This document shows, piece after piece, positions 16,734 through 25,003 of a stretch of DNA of 64,000 nt (the stretch's first letter is position 1; the number at the start of each line of letters is the position of its first letter). The stretch lies in assembly GCA_000230935.2 (NCBI GenBank), contig AGIQ01000003.1, positions 124,001 to 188,000 on the forward strand, in the 5' to 3' direction. The position numbers and the translations under genes were made by a program. Below the pieces are notes generated by a model. That model saw only the letters and a program-made list of their open reading frames with translations, was not told the origin of the DNA and made no database searches. Source of the stretch: Mycolicibacterium rhodesiae JS60. Lineage in GTDB: Bacteria; Actinomycetota; Actinomycetes; Mycobacteriales; Mycobacteriaceae.

Positions 16734-18254
16734 CTAGCGGCTCGCGAGCGAGAACCCTTCCCACGCCGTGCGGCGATGAGCGTGGGGGTCGTACTCGACC
16801 CGGGTGCGCCGATCGAACACCAGCACCGGGCGCTCCGGATCGGTGTAGCGCGGCCAGTCGTCGCCCGGCACGCCCGTGCGGCTGAAGCCGCGCCACCTGG
16901 CCTGCAGGTCGCGGCTGACCGTGAGCGCCGAGCGGCGGTCCATGGCGGCGGTGAGCGCCGACCCGAATCGGGTGCGGTAGATGTCGAAGACGGCCAGCAG
17001 CTCAGTCGCGTGGGTGGCCCCGAGACCCGACCAGTGCAAGGTCCGCGGGGCGTAGTCGTAACGGTACATGTAGGTCGGTGCGTGCGCACTGTGTGCCTCG
17101 GCGATCTGCCAGGCGGCCGTCCCGAAGGCGAAGTCGCCGCCGAGCGCGACGCAGGCCGCCCGGCGCGGATAGCCCGGATAGGCGGCGGTGATCCGTTCTC
17201 GCGCTTGCGGATCGGCCGCCGACAGCAGTCGTTCGATCGCGGATTCGGTGGTCGGCAGCAACTTCAGGAATCGGGTGAACAGCTTTCCCTCATCGGCGTT
17301 GGTGCCGACGATCAGCGGCACCTTGTGCGCGATGCCTCGGCGCATCGCCGCGACCGGGTCGTCGGGCAGGACCTCATCACCGAAGGTCGGGCCCATCGAG
17401 AAGGCGCCATCCATATCGTCCAGGCTGCGAATTAGGAGGGTATCGAGTGCGTCGACCAGGTCCCTGGGCCGGGCCCGCATCACCGTCTCGGCACCGTCGT
17501 CGGCACCGGCCCCGAGTAGAGCGGCGAACTTGCCGGCGATCTTGGCGGCGGTCTCCGGGCCGCTCACCAGGCCGGAGGCAGGACTTTCGGAAATGGCTTG
17601 GGCGAAAAGGCCTTCGGCGTCCGGAACGGCCAGCAGGGTCGCAACGGCGTGGGCGCCGGCGCTCTCGCCGAAGATCGTCACGTTGGCAGGATCGCCACCG
17701 AACGCGCCGATGTTGTCGCGCACCCACCGCAAGGCCATCACGAGATCGCGCAGGAACAGGTTGCTGTCGATCGGGATGTCGGGCGTGGACAGCGAGGACA
17801 GGTCCACGGAGCCCAGCGCACCGAGCCGGTAATTCACCGACACATACACGCAGCCCCGGCGGGCCAGCGCGGCGCCGTCGTAGATCGGGGTCGCCGAGCT
17901 GCCCATCAGATAGCCACCGCCGTGGATGAAGAACATCACCGGCAGCGGTTCGTGATCGGGTTCAGCGCCGGCCCATTGCGGAGTCACCACGTTGAGCGTC
18001 AGGCAGTCCTCGCCCATCGGCTGATACTTGCCCACCCCCAACATCGTGTAGCGCCGCTGCTGGGGGGCACAGTTGGCGAAACCATGGCAGTACCGCACAC
18101 CGCGCCACGGCTGCGGCGGTTGCGGCGCGCGGAATCGCAAGGCCCCGACCGGCGGGCGGGCATAGGGAATCGAACGCCACCGATTCACTCCGTTGCGGGT
18201 GAACCCCTCTACGACGCCGCTGCCCGTGGTGGCGCGGACGGTGTGTTCGTGCAT
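16734..18254 (-). CDS. lipT: Type B carboxylesterase, LipT-like
   Basis: A 506-residue alpha/beta-hydrolase of the carboxylesterase type B family. The oxyanion loop is FIHGGGY, the nucleophile elbow FGESAGAH, and a late His (ATHATELLAVFD) completes the triad. Length and position next to an LppI-like lipoprotein match M. tuberculosis Rv2045c (LipT). No signal peptide is visible, so it is probably cytosolic. It hydrolyses carboxylic esters; the natural substrate is unknown. Codons 18257 (GTG) and 18254 (ATG) are adjacent candidate starts. Confidence 0.88.
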   Translation of the reverse strand: MHEHTVRATTGSGVVEGFTRNGVNRWRSIPYARPPVGALRFRAPQPPQPWRGVRYCHGFANCAPQQRRYTMLGVGKYQPMGEDCLTLNVVTPQWAGAEPDHEPLPVMFFIHGGGYLMGSSATPIYDGAALARRGCVYVSVNYRLGALGSVDLSSLSTPDIPIDSNLFLRDLVMALRWVRDNIGAFGGDPANVTIFGESAGAHAVATLLAVPDAEGLFAQAISESPASGLVSGPETAAKIAGKFAALLGAGADDGAETVMRARPRDLVDALDTLLIRSLDDMDGAFSMGPTFGDEVLPDDPVAAMRRGIAHKVPLIVGTNADEGKLFTRFLKLLPTTESAIERLLSAADPQARERITAAYPGYPRRAACVALGGDFAFGTAAWQIAEAHSAHAPTYMYRYDYAPRTLHWSGLGATHATELLAVFDIYRTRFGSALTAAMDRRSALTVSRDLQARWRGFSRTGVPGDDWPRYTDPERPVLVFDRRTRVEYDPHAHRRTAWEGFSLASR

Positions 18255-18330
18255 CACACGACGGTAGCGAACATCTGGCTCCCCGACGCGCCTGACAACC
18301 CGGACGGGACAAGGCCGCTAGCCTGTCGGG

Positions 18331-19020
18331 ATGCGAATCGCCGTGTTGCTCACCGCGTCGCTGCTGGTCGCGGGATGTTCCGGGTCGACAGGCGGCCAGG
18401 CGAAGCAGACCCAACTGACTCCGATCACACCGTCACGCTCTGCCACGTCATCGTCGGCGTCACCCTCCACCACGCCGACCACGTCGGCGATACCGGCGCC
18501 CGCGGCCGGCGCGCCGATCGCCGAGGCCATCAAGTGGATCGAGGCCGGACCGCCGATCGACGCCGCCCAGTACCACATCGCGTTGCGCGGCTCGGTCACC
18601 ACCGAACTCGGCGACGACATCGCCTTCACGACACCGGCCGGCACAACCTGCATGACCGATGCCAACCATGGCTCGCCGGGGTTGGCCTGCCTGGTGGAGC
18701 TCACCGATCCGCCGCCACGCCCGCCCGATGTCTACGGACAGTGGAAGGGCGGCTGGGTCGATTTCGACGGCGCAGGAGTCCAGGTCGGTTCGGCGCACGG
18801 CGATCCCGGCCGGTTCACGTATGGGCAGGGCCGCGAATTGCCCTATGACACTTCGCTGTCGTTCGCCGACTACCGGTGCCGGACCGATGCCGATGCGTTG
18901 GTCTGCGTCAACTACGCCAAGCAGTCGGCGGTGCGACTGTCCGCAGACGGAGTCGACGCCTACGCCTGCGCGCGCCAGGTGACGCCGCCACCGGGAATCG
19001 GCATTCAGTACGTTTGTTAG
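18331..19020 (+). CDS. lppI: Lipoprotein LppI-like
   Basis: A 229-residue lipoprotein with signal peptide and lipobox LVAGC (Cys16). A Ser/Thr/Pro-rich linker (residues about 17-55) precedes a globular domain containing several cysteines (TTCMTD, LACLVE, YRCRTDADALVC, YACARQV, final Cys). It is divergent from lipT exactly as in M. tuberculosis Rv2046 (lppI), the main basis for the name. The function of LppI is not known. Its stop overlaps the convergent CDF gene by four bases. Confidence 0.8.
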   Translation: MRIAVLLTASLLVAGCSGSTGGQAKQTQLTPITPSRSATSSSASPSTTPTTSAIPAPAAGAPIAEAIKWIEAGPPIDAAQYHIALRGSVTTELGDDIAFTTPAGTTCMTDANHGSPGLACLVELTDPPPRPPDVYGQWKGGWVDFDGAGVQVGSAHGDPGRFTYGQGRELPYDTSLSFADYRCRTDADALVCVNYAKQSAVRLSADGVDAYACARQVTPPPGIGIQYVC

Positions 19021-19988
19021 TGCGTATGCGCCGGATAGGCGTGCACGACAGCGTTATCCAGTTTCGGGATCGCGTGACTGAGCGCATGTTCGGCGCCGTG
19101 GGCGATGCGGTGCGCTTCGGCCAGCGTGAGATCAGGATCGATGTCGAGTTCGGCATCGGCGTGCAGCCGGTGACCGATCCAGCGCATCCGCACGCTGCGC
19201 ACCGACCGCACTCCGGGCCGAGCGGCCAGGGTGATCTCTGCGGTATCGATGAACGTGGGGTCTACGCCATCCATCAAGCGGCGGAACACATCCCGGACCG
19301 CGGTGCGCAGTACCGCCAGAATGGCCACGGTGATCACCAGCCCGACGATCGGGTCGGCCAGCGGGAAGCCGAGGGCGACACCGCCCGCGCCGATCACCAC
19401 CGCCAAGGACGTGAAGCCGTCGGTGCGGGCGTGCAACCCGTCGGCGACCAACGCGGCCGACCCGATTCGGCGTCCGACCCGAATACGGTACAGCGCAACC
19501 CATTCGTTGCCGACGAAGCCCAACAATCCGGCCAGCGCCACCCAGCCGAGATGTTCGATCGGTCGCGGATTGATCAGCCGCCCGATGGCTTCGTACCCCG
19601 CGACGATCGCCGACACAGTGATCATCGCGACGACGAACATGCCGGCCAGATCCTCGACGCGTCCGAAGCCATAGGTGTAGCGACGGGTTGCGGCCTTGGT
19701 GCTGACCGCAAACGCGATCCACAGCGGTATCGCAGTCAGGGCGTCGGAGAAATTGTGAATGGTGTCGGCGGCCAAGGCGATCGACCCCGAGGCGAGGACC
19801 ACGACGATCTGCGCGAGCGCCGTCGCACCCAGCACCAGGAGACTGATCTTGACTGCGCGAATGCCGGCAGCACTGGACTCCAGCGCGTTGTCGAGACTGT
19901 CGGCCGCGTCATGTGAGTGCGGGGCGAAGATTTCTGTGATGGCCCCGCGCAACCCCTTCGGATGATCGTGGTCGTGGCTGCGGCCCAT
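19017..19988 (-). CDS. Cation diffusion facilitator, Rv2025c-like metal exporter
   Basis: A 323-residue CDF transporter with six membrane helices. The paired metal-site motifs are HNFSD (residues 78-82) and HARTD (about 187-191). N-terminal His clusters (HDHDHP, HSHD) and a C-terminal cytosolic domain are typical. It exports divalent metals, most likely Co or Ni here, because the preceding gene is a KmtR-type sensor and its stop overlaps this ATG (TGATG). In M. tuberculosis KmtR controls the distant CDF gene Rv2025c; here sensor and pump are directly coupled. Confidence 0.9.
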   Translation of the reverse strand: MGRSHDHDHPKGLRGAITEIFAPHSHDAADSLDNALESSAAGIRAVKISLLVLGATALAQIVVVLASGSIALAADTIHNFSDALTAIPLWIAFAVSTKAATRRYTYGFGRVEDLAGMFVVAMITVSAIVAGYEAIGRLINPRPIEHLGWVALAGLLGFVGNEWVALYRIRVGRRIGSAALVADGLHARTDGFTSLAVVIGAGGVALGFPLADPIVGLVITVAILAVLRTAVRDVFRRLMDGVDPTFIDTAEITLAARPGVRSVRSVRMRWIGHRLHADAELDIDPDLTLAEAHRIAHGAEHALSHAIPKLDNAVVHAYPAHTH

Positions 19989-20350
19989 CAGGCGCTCCCC
20001 CGGCCCGGCAATTCGCGAACGCCACGGTGGTGCGCGGGTGTCCCGCCTGCCGCGTGTTCGGCGTTGTAGACCGCGTCGGTGACGAGCTGACGGACGTGGT
20101 CATTTTCCAGTCGATAGAACACCTGGGTGCCCTCGCGGCGGGTGCGGACCAGTCGTGCCATACGAAGTTTGGCCAGATGCTGGGATACCGACGGCGCCGG
20201 CTTGGCGACGCATTCGGCGAGGTCGTTGACACTGAGCTCGCCGTCGATCAGTGCCCACAGCAGCTGCACACGGGTGGCATCGGCCAGCATGCGGAAGACC
20301 TCGACCACCAGATGCGCGTGGTCGTCAGCCAGCTGCTTATCTGCATTCAT
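19988..20350 (-). CDS. kmtR: ArsR-family Ni/Co sensor, KmtR-like
   Basis: A 120-residue ArsR/SmtB repressor. The winged helix includes KPAPSVSQHLAKLRMARLV (residues 50-68). The likely metal ligands are His85, Glu98, His99, His107 and His108. Their spacing equals that of the set I recall for M. tuberculosis KmtR (His88, Glu101, His102, His110, His111), shifted by three throughout. Metal binding should release DNA and switch on the overlapping CDF exporter. The start codon sits inside an inverted repeat, consistent with autorepression. Confidence 0.85.
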   Translation of the reverse strand: MNADKQLADDHAHLVVEVFRMLADATRVQLLWALIDGELSVNDLAECVAKPAPSVSQHLAKLRMARLVRTRREGTQVFYRLENDHVRQLVTDAVYNAEHAAGGTPAHHRGVRELPGRGSA

Positions 20351-20359
20351 ACGCAGATA
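20338..20359. promoter_or_regulatory. Putative KmtR operator over the sensor start codon
   Basis: TATCTGC (20338-20344) and GCAGATA (20353-20359) form perfect 7-base arms around an 8-base centre that includes the ATG of the ArsR gene (20350-20348). The upstream gene ends at 20397, leaving little other space for a promoter, so a leaderless transcript with an operator at the start codon is likely. Confidence 0.45.
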
Positions 20360-20396
20360 GTAGCGGATGGTGAGGTCTCGGCCTCAGCGCCCGCGT

Positions 20397-21494
20397 TCAG
20401 GCGGCGAGCACGCCCTTGGCACGCAGCAGCGGGAAGACGCCCTCGGCGAACCAGTAGGCCTCCTCGAGATGCGGATAGCCGGACAGGATGAACTCGTCGA
20501 ACCCGACCGTGTGGTACTCCCAGATCAGGTTGGCGACCTCTTCGTGGCTGCCGACCAGCGCGGTTCCGGCTCCGCCGCGGACCAGGCCGACGCCGGCCCA
20601 CAGGTTCGGGTAGATCTCCAGATTGTCGATGCGCCCGCCGTGCAGGGCGGTCATCCGGCGCTGCCCCTCGGACTCCGAACTGGCATGCAGCGTGGTGGCC
20701 TGTGCGATCTGATCCGGCGTTAGCTCATCCACCAATTCCTGCGCGACCGTCCACGCGGCCTCCGACGTGTCGCGGGTGATCGTGTGCAGCCGGATGCCGA
20801 AGCGAAGATCGCGACCGCGCGCGTGCGCCAGCGTGCGCACCTCGTTGATCTTGGCCGCCGCGGCCTGCGGCGGCTCACCCCACGTCAGATAGACATTCAC
20901 GTGCTCGGCGGCAATGGGCAGCGCCGCCGCGGATGAACCGCCGAAGTACAACTCCGGCAACGGGTTCGGCGGCTGCGACACGCGACCGTCGCGGACCTTG
21001 TAGTACTCACCATCGAAGTCGTAGGACTCCTGACTCCAGACCGATTTGACGATCTGCAGGAATTCCCCGGTGCGCGCGTAACGCTCGTCGTGGCCGAGCC
21101 AGTCGCCGAACCGCTGCTGCTCGACATCGTCCCCGCCACTGACCACATTGAGTAGCAGCCGACCGTCGGAGAACCGCTGCAGCGTCGCCGCCTGCTGCGC
21201 GGCAAGGGTGGGCGGCACCAGCCCGGGCCGGAACGCCACCAGGAACTTCAGTCGCTCCGTCTCGGCCAGCAGCGACGACGCCGTCAACCACGCGTCCTCG
21301 CACCACGTTCCGGTCGGCGTCAGCACTCCCTCGAAGCCGAGCCGGTCGGCCGCCCTGGCCACCTCGGCCAGGTACCGCCGGGTCGGCGCGCGGTACCCGT
21401 CGGGAATCGTGTGGTGCGCCGACGCGTGCGACGCCCCCACGATCGACCGGCTGTCACCGTTGGTGGGCAGGAACCAGAAGAACTTGGCAGACAA
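20397..21494 (-). CDS. ssuD: FMNH2-dependent alkanesulfonate monooxygenase
   Basis: A 365-residue bacterial-luciferase-like (LLM) monooxygenase that cleaves alkanesulfonates to aldehyde and sulfite using reduced flavin. SsuD features include KFFWFLPTNGDSRS at the N-terminus, LKFLVAFRPG and NVVSGGDDVEQQRFGDWL, followed by YFGGSSAAALPIA. It is the last gene of a four-gene minus-strand operon after the ABC transporter, with 12 bases to ssuA. No flavin reductase (ssuE) gene lies nearby, so reduced flavin must come from elsewhere. The ATG is preceded by GAGGAGAA. Confidence 0.94.
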   Translation of the reverse strand: MSAKFFWFLPTNGDSRSIVGASHASAHHTIPDGYRAPTRRYLAEVARAADRLGFEGVLTPTGTWCEDAWLTASSLLAETERLKFLVAFRPGLVPPTLAAQQAATLQRFSDGRLLLNVVSGGDDVEQQRFGDWLGHDERYARTGEFLQIVKSVWSQESYDFDGEYYKVRDGRVSQPPNPLPELYFGGSSAAALPIAAEHVNVYLTWGEPPQAAAAKINEVRTLAHARGRDLRFGIRLHTITRDTSEAAWTVAQELVDELTPDQIAQATTLHASSESEGQRRMTALHGGRIDNLEIYPNLWAGVGLVRGGAGTALVGSHEEVANLIWEYHTVGFDEFILSGYPHLEEAYWFAEGVFPLLRAKGVLAA

Positions 21495-21506
21495 AACGAT
21501 TCTCCT

Positions 21507-22532
21507 CTAGTTGGAGCTGATCAGAACGGGCTCCAGCTCGCTCGCGTAGCGGCGGTCGACCCACTTGGAAAAATCAGGGGCAGACTGGATCTGCCCCGAT
21601 TTGGCGAACAGATCCGCGATCTTCTGCTCGCTTGCAACCACCTCGTCGCTCAGCGCCGTCGGCAGCCGCAGGCTCCGACTCTGCGCCACCTCGGCGGCCT
21701 TGGGATCCAATCCCACAGCGGCAGCATACTTTTCGGCCCACTCCTGCGGGTGATCCTGAGCCCACTTGGCGGCTTTGGCAAACCGCACGAGCAGGTCGGC
21801 CAGCGCGGTGTTGCGCTTCGGATCCGCCAGTGCGGCATCGGCGGCAACCCCGAACCAGTAGCCGTTCGTGACGCCCTTGGCCTGGGCGATCGACCGTACG
21901 TTCAGCTGCTGCTCGGCCTGCGCGGTGAACGGATCCCAGATGGCCCACGCATCGACCTGACCGGCCCGAAACGCCGACAGCGCGTCGGCCGGCTGGAGGA
22001 ACACCAGATCGACGTCGGCGGGCGTCAGCCCCGCCTTGGCCAGCTGTCCGAGCACGTTACCGTGCGCGGAGCTGCCCTTGCCGACCGCGATGCTCTTGCC
22101 CCGCAACTGGTCCACCGAAGTGATCGGCGAGTCCGCGGGAACCAGGATCTGGTCGCCGATCCCGCCGCCGTTGTAGGCCGAGACCACCTTCACCTTCGCA
22201 CCGGAGGCCGCGCCGAAGATCGGCGGGGTGTTGCCGGTGATGGCGAAGTCGACCTTGCCCGCGGTAGCGGCCTCGATCTGCGGCGGCCCGGACGTGAAGG
22301 TGGAGAAGGCGATCTTGTACGGCAGCTTGTCCAGCGCACCGGCGGCGCGAAGCAGTGATTCGGTACCACCCTTCTGATCGCCCACCTGCAAGGTCAGATC
22401 CGACAGCTCGCTCAGCGCGACCGTCGGCGGCGCCTGCGACGCGCCGGGGTTCTCCTGGCGCGATACGCAACCCGTCAGCAGGCCGAAAGCGGCCAACAAG
22501 ACCATCACATGGCGAAACACTCTGGGATACAC
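21507..22532 (-). CDS. ssuA: Aliphatic sulfonate ABC transporter, substrate-binding lipoprotein
   Basis: A 341-residue periplasmic-type binding protein with lipoprotein signal (lipobox LTGC, Cys22). The SsuA/TauA-type NMT1 fold shows in KVDFAITGNTPPIFGA, VGKGSSAHGNVLGQLAKAGL and DAWAIWDPFTAQAE. It captures sulfonates for the SsuBC transporter. It starts at GTG 22532, 11 bases after ssuB, within the ssuC-B-A-D operon. Confidence 0.93.
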   Translation of the reverse strand: MYPRVFRHVMVLLAAFGLLTGCVSRQENPGASQAPPTVALSELSDLTLQVGDQKGGTESLLRAAGALDKLPYKIAFSTFTSGPPQIEAATAGKVDFAITGNTPPIFGAASGAKVKVVSAYNGGGIGDQILVPADSPITSVDQLRGKSIAVGKGSSAHGNVLGQLAKAGLTPADVDLVFLQPADALSAFRAGQVDAWAIWDPFTAQAEQQLNVRSIAQAKGVTNGYWFGVAADAALADPKRNTALADLLVRFAKAAKWAQDHPQEWAEKYAAAVGLDPKAAEVAQSRSLRLPTALSDEVVASEQKIADLFAKSGQIQSAPDFSKWVDRRYASELEPVLISSN

Positions 22533-22543
22533 GCTTGCTCCTG

Positions 22544-23281
22544 TCAGATCTGAACGCCGAGCTGCTCGAGCAACTCGACTCGGTGACTCTCGTTGGTTGC
22601 CGACGGGGTTCCCGTCGGCAACCGTGGATCAGCAATCGCGGTCTGATGCACGACCCGGCCGGAATCCAGGACGAGCACTCGATCTGCTAGTGCCACAGCC
22701 TCATTCACGTCGTGGGTGACCAGCAGCACGCCGAACTGGTGCCGGCGCCACAGCTCCAGCAGCAGCGCGTGCATGGACAGCCGGGTGAGCGCGTCCAGCG
22801 CACCGAAGGGCTCGTCGAGCAGAAGCAGCTGCGGCTCGGCCACCAGCGCGCGGGCCAGTGATACCCGCTGAGCCTGGCCGCCCGACAGCGTCAACGGCCA
22901 CGCGCCGGCCCGGTCGGCCAGGCCGACATCGGCCAGCGCCTGCCCGGCCCGCGCCGCCACCTCGTCGCGGGGCAGCCGAAATCGGGTCAGTCCGTACGCA
23001 ACATTCGTCCGAACCGTGCGCCACGGGAACAACCGCGGCTCCTGAAAGGCCAGTGCCGGCGCGCCCGCGACCACCCGATCGCCGGTGTGATCGTCGGACA
23101 GATTCGCCAGGACTCGCAGGATGGTGGACTTGCCGGAGCCGCTGCGCCCCACGAGCGCGACGATCTCGCCGGCGCCGACGGTCAGCGAGACATCCTCCAG
23201 AACGCGGTGCTCGCCGTACCACTTGTCGATGTCGCGAAGTTCGGCGGCCAACCCGGTCTTGTGTTCGTGTGTCACGGTCAT
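22544..23281 (-). CDS. ssuB: Aliphatic sulfonate ABC transporter, ATP-binding protein
   Basis: A 245-residue ABC ATPase. Walker A GRSGSGKST (residues 45-53), signature LSGGQAQR, Walker B LLLLDEP and the H-loop VTHDVNEAV are all intact. It energises the SsuC permease for sulfonate uptake. Its ATG overlaps the ssuC stop (ATGA). Confidence 0.95.
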   Translation of the reverse strand: MTVTHEHKTGLAAELRDIDKWYGEHRVLEDVSLTVGAGEIVALVGRSGSGKSTILRVLANLSDDHTGDRVVAGAPALAFQEPRLFPWRTVRTNVAYGLTRFRLPRDEVAARAGQALADVGLADRAGAWPLTLSGGQAQRVSLARALVAEPQLLLLDEPFGALDALTRLSMHALLLELWRRHQFGVLLVTHDVNEAVALADRVLVLDSGRVVHQTAIADPRLPTGTPSATNESHRVELLEQLGVQI

Positions 23282-24084
23282 GACCGATACCTCAGGGCTC
23301 GGCGCTCAAGCGAGCGGACGATGGCGTCGGTCGTGATGCCCAGCAGCGCATAGACGATCAGGCCGAAGATGATGATGTCGATGCGCAGGAAGTCACGCGC
23401 GTTGTTGATCAGGTAGCCGATGCCTTTGTCGGCGTTGATCTGTTCGGCGACAATCAATGTCAGCCAGGCGATCGCCAGCGATTGGCGTAGCCCCACCAGC
23501 ACCTGCGGGGCTGCGCTGGGAAAGATGATGTGGCTGAACCGCTGCCGAAATGAAAACCCAAGCACGTCAGCGGTTTCGAACAACTTCGGATCGACCTGCC
23601 GGATCGCCGAGAACGTGTTGAGGTAGAGCGGGAAGCTGACGCCGAGCGCGACCAACAGCACCTTGGGCAGCTCGCCGATCCCGAACCAGAGGATGAACAG
23701 CGGAATCAAGCCCAGATGCGGCAGTGCCCGCAACATCTGCATCGGCGGGTCGACCGTCGCCTCGGTCCAGCGCGACAGACCGACCGCGGTCCCCAGCCCG
23801 ATCCCGATCACTGCACCCAGCACGAGCCCCTGGATCACCCGCAGCCCGGATACCTGTAGCGCGTCGGCGAGCTGGCCGTCGCGGATGAGCTCGAGCCCGG
23901 CCTCGGCGATCAGCGAAGGAGCGGGCAGGACTTCTTGGGAGATGATCCCCAGGGCGCTGCCCAGCTGCCACAACGCCAGCAGGACAACCGGAGTGACCCA
24001 CCGCAGAAGAGTCCACTTCCGGTGCCGGCGTTGAGCCAGCGCGTGGGGTCCCGCCGGCAGGACCGGCGCGGCTGGCATCGTCAC
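23278..24084 (-). CDS. ssuC: Aliphatic sulfonate ABC transporter, permease
   Basis: A 268-residue binding-protein-dependent permease with about six membrane helices. The cytoplasmic EAA-type loop reads ETADVLGFSFRQRFSHIIFPSAAPQ. It forms the membrane channel of the sulfonate transporter and is the first gene of ssuCBAD. GTG 24084 and ATG 24078 are alternative starts two codons apart. In other bacteria the operon is induced under sulfate limitation. The 172 bases upstream hold the terminator of the next gene and presumably the promoter, but no clear regulator site was recognised. Confidence 0.94.
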   Translation of the reverse strand: MTMPAAPVLPAGPHALAQRRHRKWTLLRWVTPVVLLALWQLGSALGIISQEVLPAPSLIAEAGLELIRDGQLADALQVSGLRVIQGLVLGAVIGIGLGTAVGLSRWTEATVDPPMQMLRALPHLGLIPLFILWFGIGELPKVLLVALGVSFPLYLNTFSAIRQVDPKLFETADVLGFSFRQRFSHIIFPSAAPQVLVGLRQSLAIAWLTLIVAEQINADKGIGYLINNARDFLRIDIIIFGLIVYALLGITTDAIVRSLERRALRYRS

Positions 24085-24210
24085 GGTGTGGGTCTCCCTG
24101 AGGTGGCGCGTAGGTGGCTGTAGGCGTGCGACATCGCAAAGTCGTCGCGTCCACCACCCTAGGAATCGGCCGCCACGGGGTTAAGGGTTTGATTCGCGGT
24201 GACGAAAAGA

Positions 24211-24242
24211 AGCCCGCCCGGGACGGGTGTCCCGGGCGGGCT
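24211..24242 (-). terminator. Strong hairpin terminator of the 24257-24952 lipoprotein gene
   Basis: Perfect 14-base inverted arms (24211-24224 and 24229-24242) with a 4-base loop. Read on the minus strand the stem is followed by TTCTTTTC, giving an intrinsic-terminator shape 14 bases past the lipoprotein stop. It also insulates the ssu operon downstream. Confidence 0.8.
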
Positions 24243-24256
24243 CATTCGGAGCGGGA

Positions 24257-24952
24257 TCAGCTCAGCCGCGTGTCGCCGTCGACCCGGATCGCCGTCACCG
24301 GAACGCCGTTGACGGTCGAGCGCCAGGTGCCCAACTCCAGCGGCGGGGCGGGCTGCAGCAGTCTGGCCAGACGGCGCTGGCGCACCTGGTCACGGAACTT
24401 CTGCTCGTTGGCCTGCACGAGGTCCGAGGTGTCGTCCTCGTCGGTCGAACGGAACTGCACACCGGTGATGGTGTTGTCGGGCCTAACCACCCAGGACGCG
24501 CGCACACCATTGGCCGCCGCGGTGTACATGGCCGACGGCAGAGCCACCGACGCGGCAGTGAACGTGTAGTCGACGTCGTTCATGGTCAGCTGCCCGACGA
24601 CATCGGTGCCGTTGAACGACGCCTTAAGCGTGTCCTGGTATTTCGACGTGATGTCGAGCGCGCCGTCCTTCTGGGTGCCGAAGAACCACGCTTCGTCGGT
24701 GCTGCCGTCACAGGCGTAGGCGGCGATCTTGTCGCCCTCGACCGCCACGCCGATGGTCATCGTCTTGCCGTCGGACATCGGCATGTCGGCGATGTAGTGC
24801 GCCGACTGCGGGAAATCCTTGACGACCGCGGCGCTCGGCGACGGTGTCGGGGAATTCGCGGTGGTGTTGGATCCGCCCGAGCAGGCAGTGACGGTGCCCA
24901 GGGCGACCGTCGCGATCACGCCGGCCAACAGGGTGCGTAGGTGTTTTCTCAT
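24257..24952 (-). CDS. Putative lipoprotein of unknown function
   Basis: A 231-residue lipoprotein: basic N-terminus, hydrophobic signal and lipobox VTAC (Cys24), then a Ser/Pro/Thr linker and a beta-rich domain (TIGVAVEGDKIAAYACDG, DYTFTAASVALPSAMY). I do not recognise the family beyond mycobacterial lipoproteins of this general type. It is monocistronic in appearance: a strong terminator follows, and the winged-helix hydrolase gene upstream ends 51 bases before it on the same strand. Confidence 0.75.
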   Translation of the reverse strand: MRKHLRTLLAGVIATVALGTVTACSGGSNTTANSPTPSPSAAVVKDFPQSAHYIADMPMSDGKTMTIGVAVEGDKIAAYACDGSTDEAWFFGTQKDGALDITSKYQDTLKASFNGTDVVGQLTMNDVDYTFTAASVALPSAMYTAAANGVRASWVVRPDNTITGVQFRSTDEDDTSDLVQANEQKFRDQVRQRRLARLLQPAPPLELGTWRSTVNGVPVTAIRVDGDTRLS

Positions 24953-25003
24953 GCCACCAGCTTCGGGTAACGGCAGGTCCGGTACTTGGAGAATGTGTGG
25001 AGA

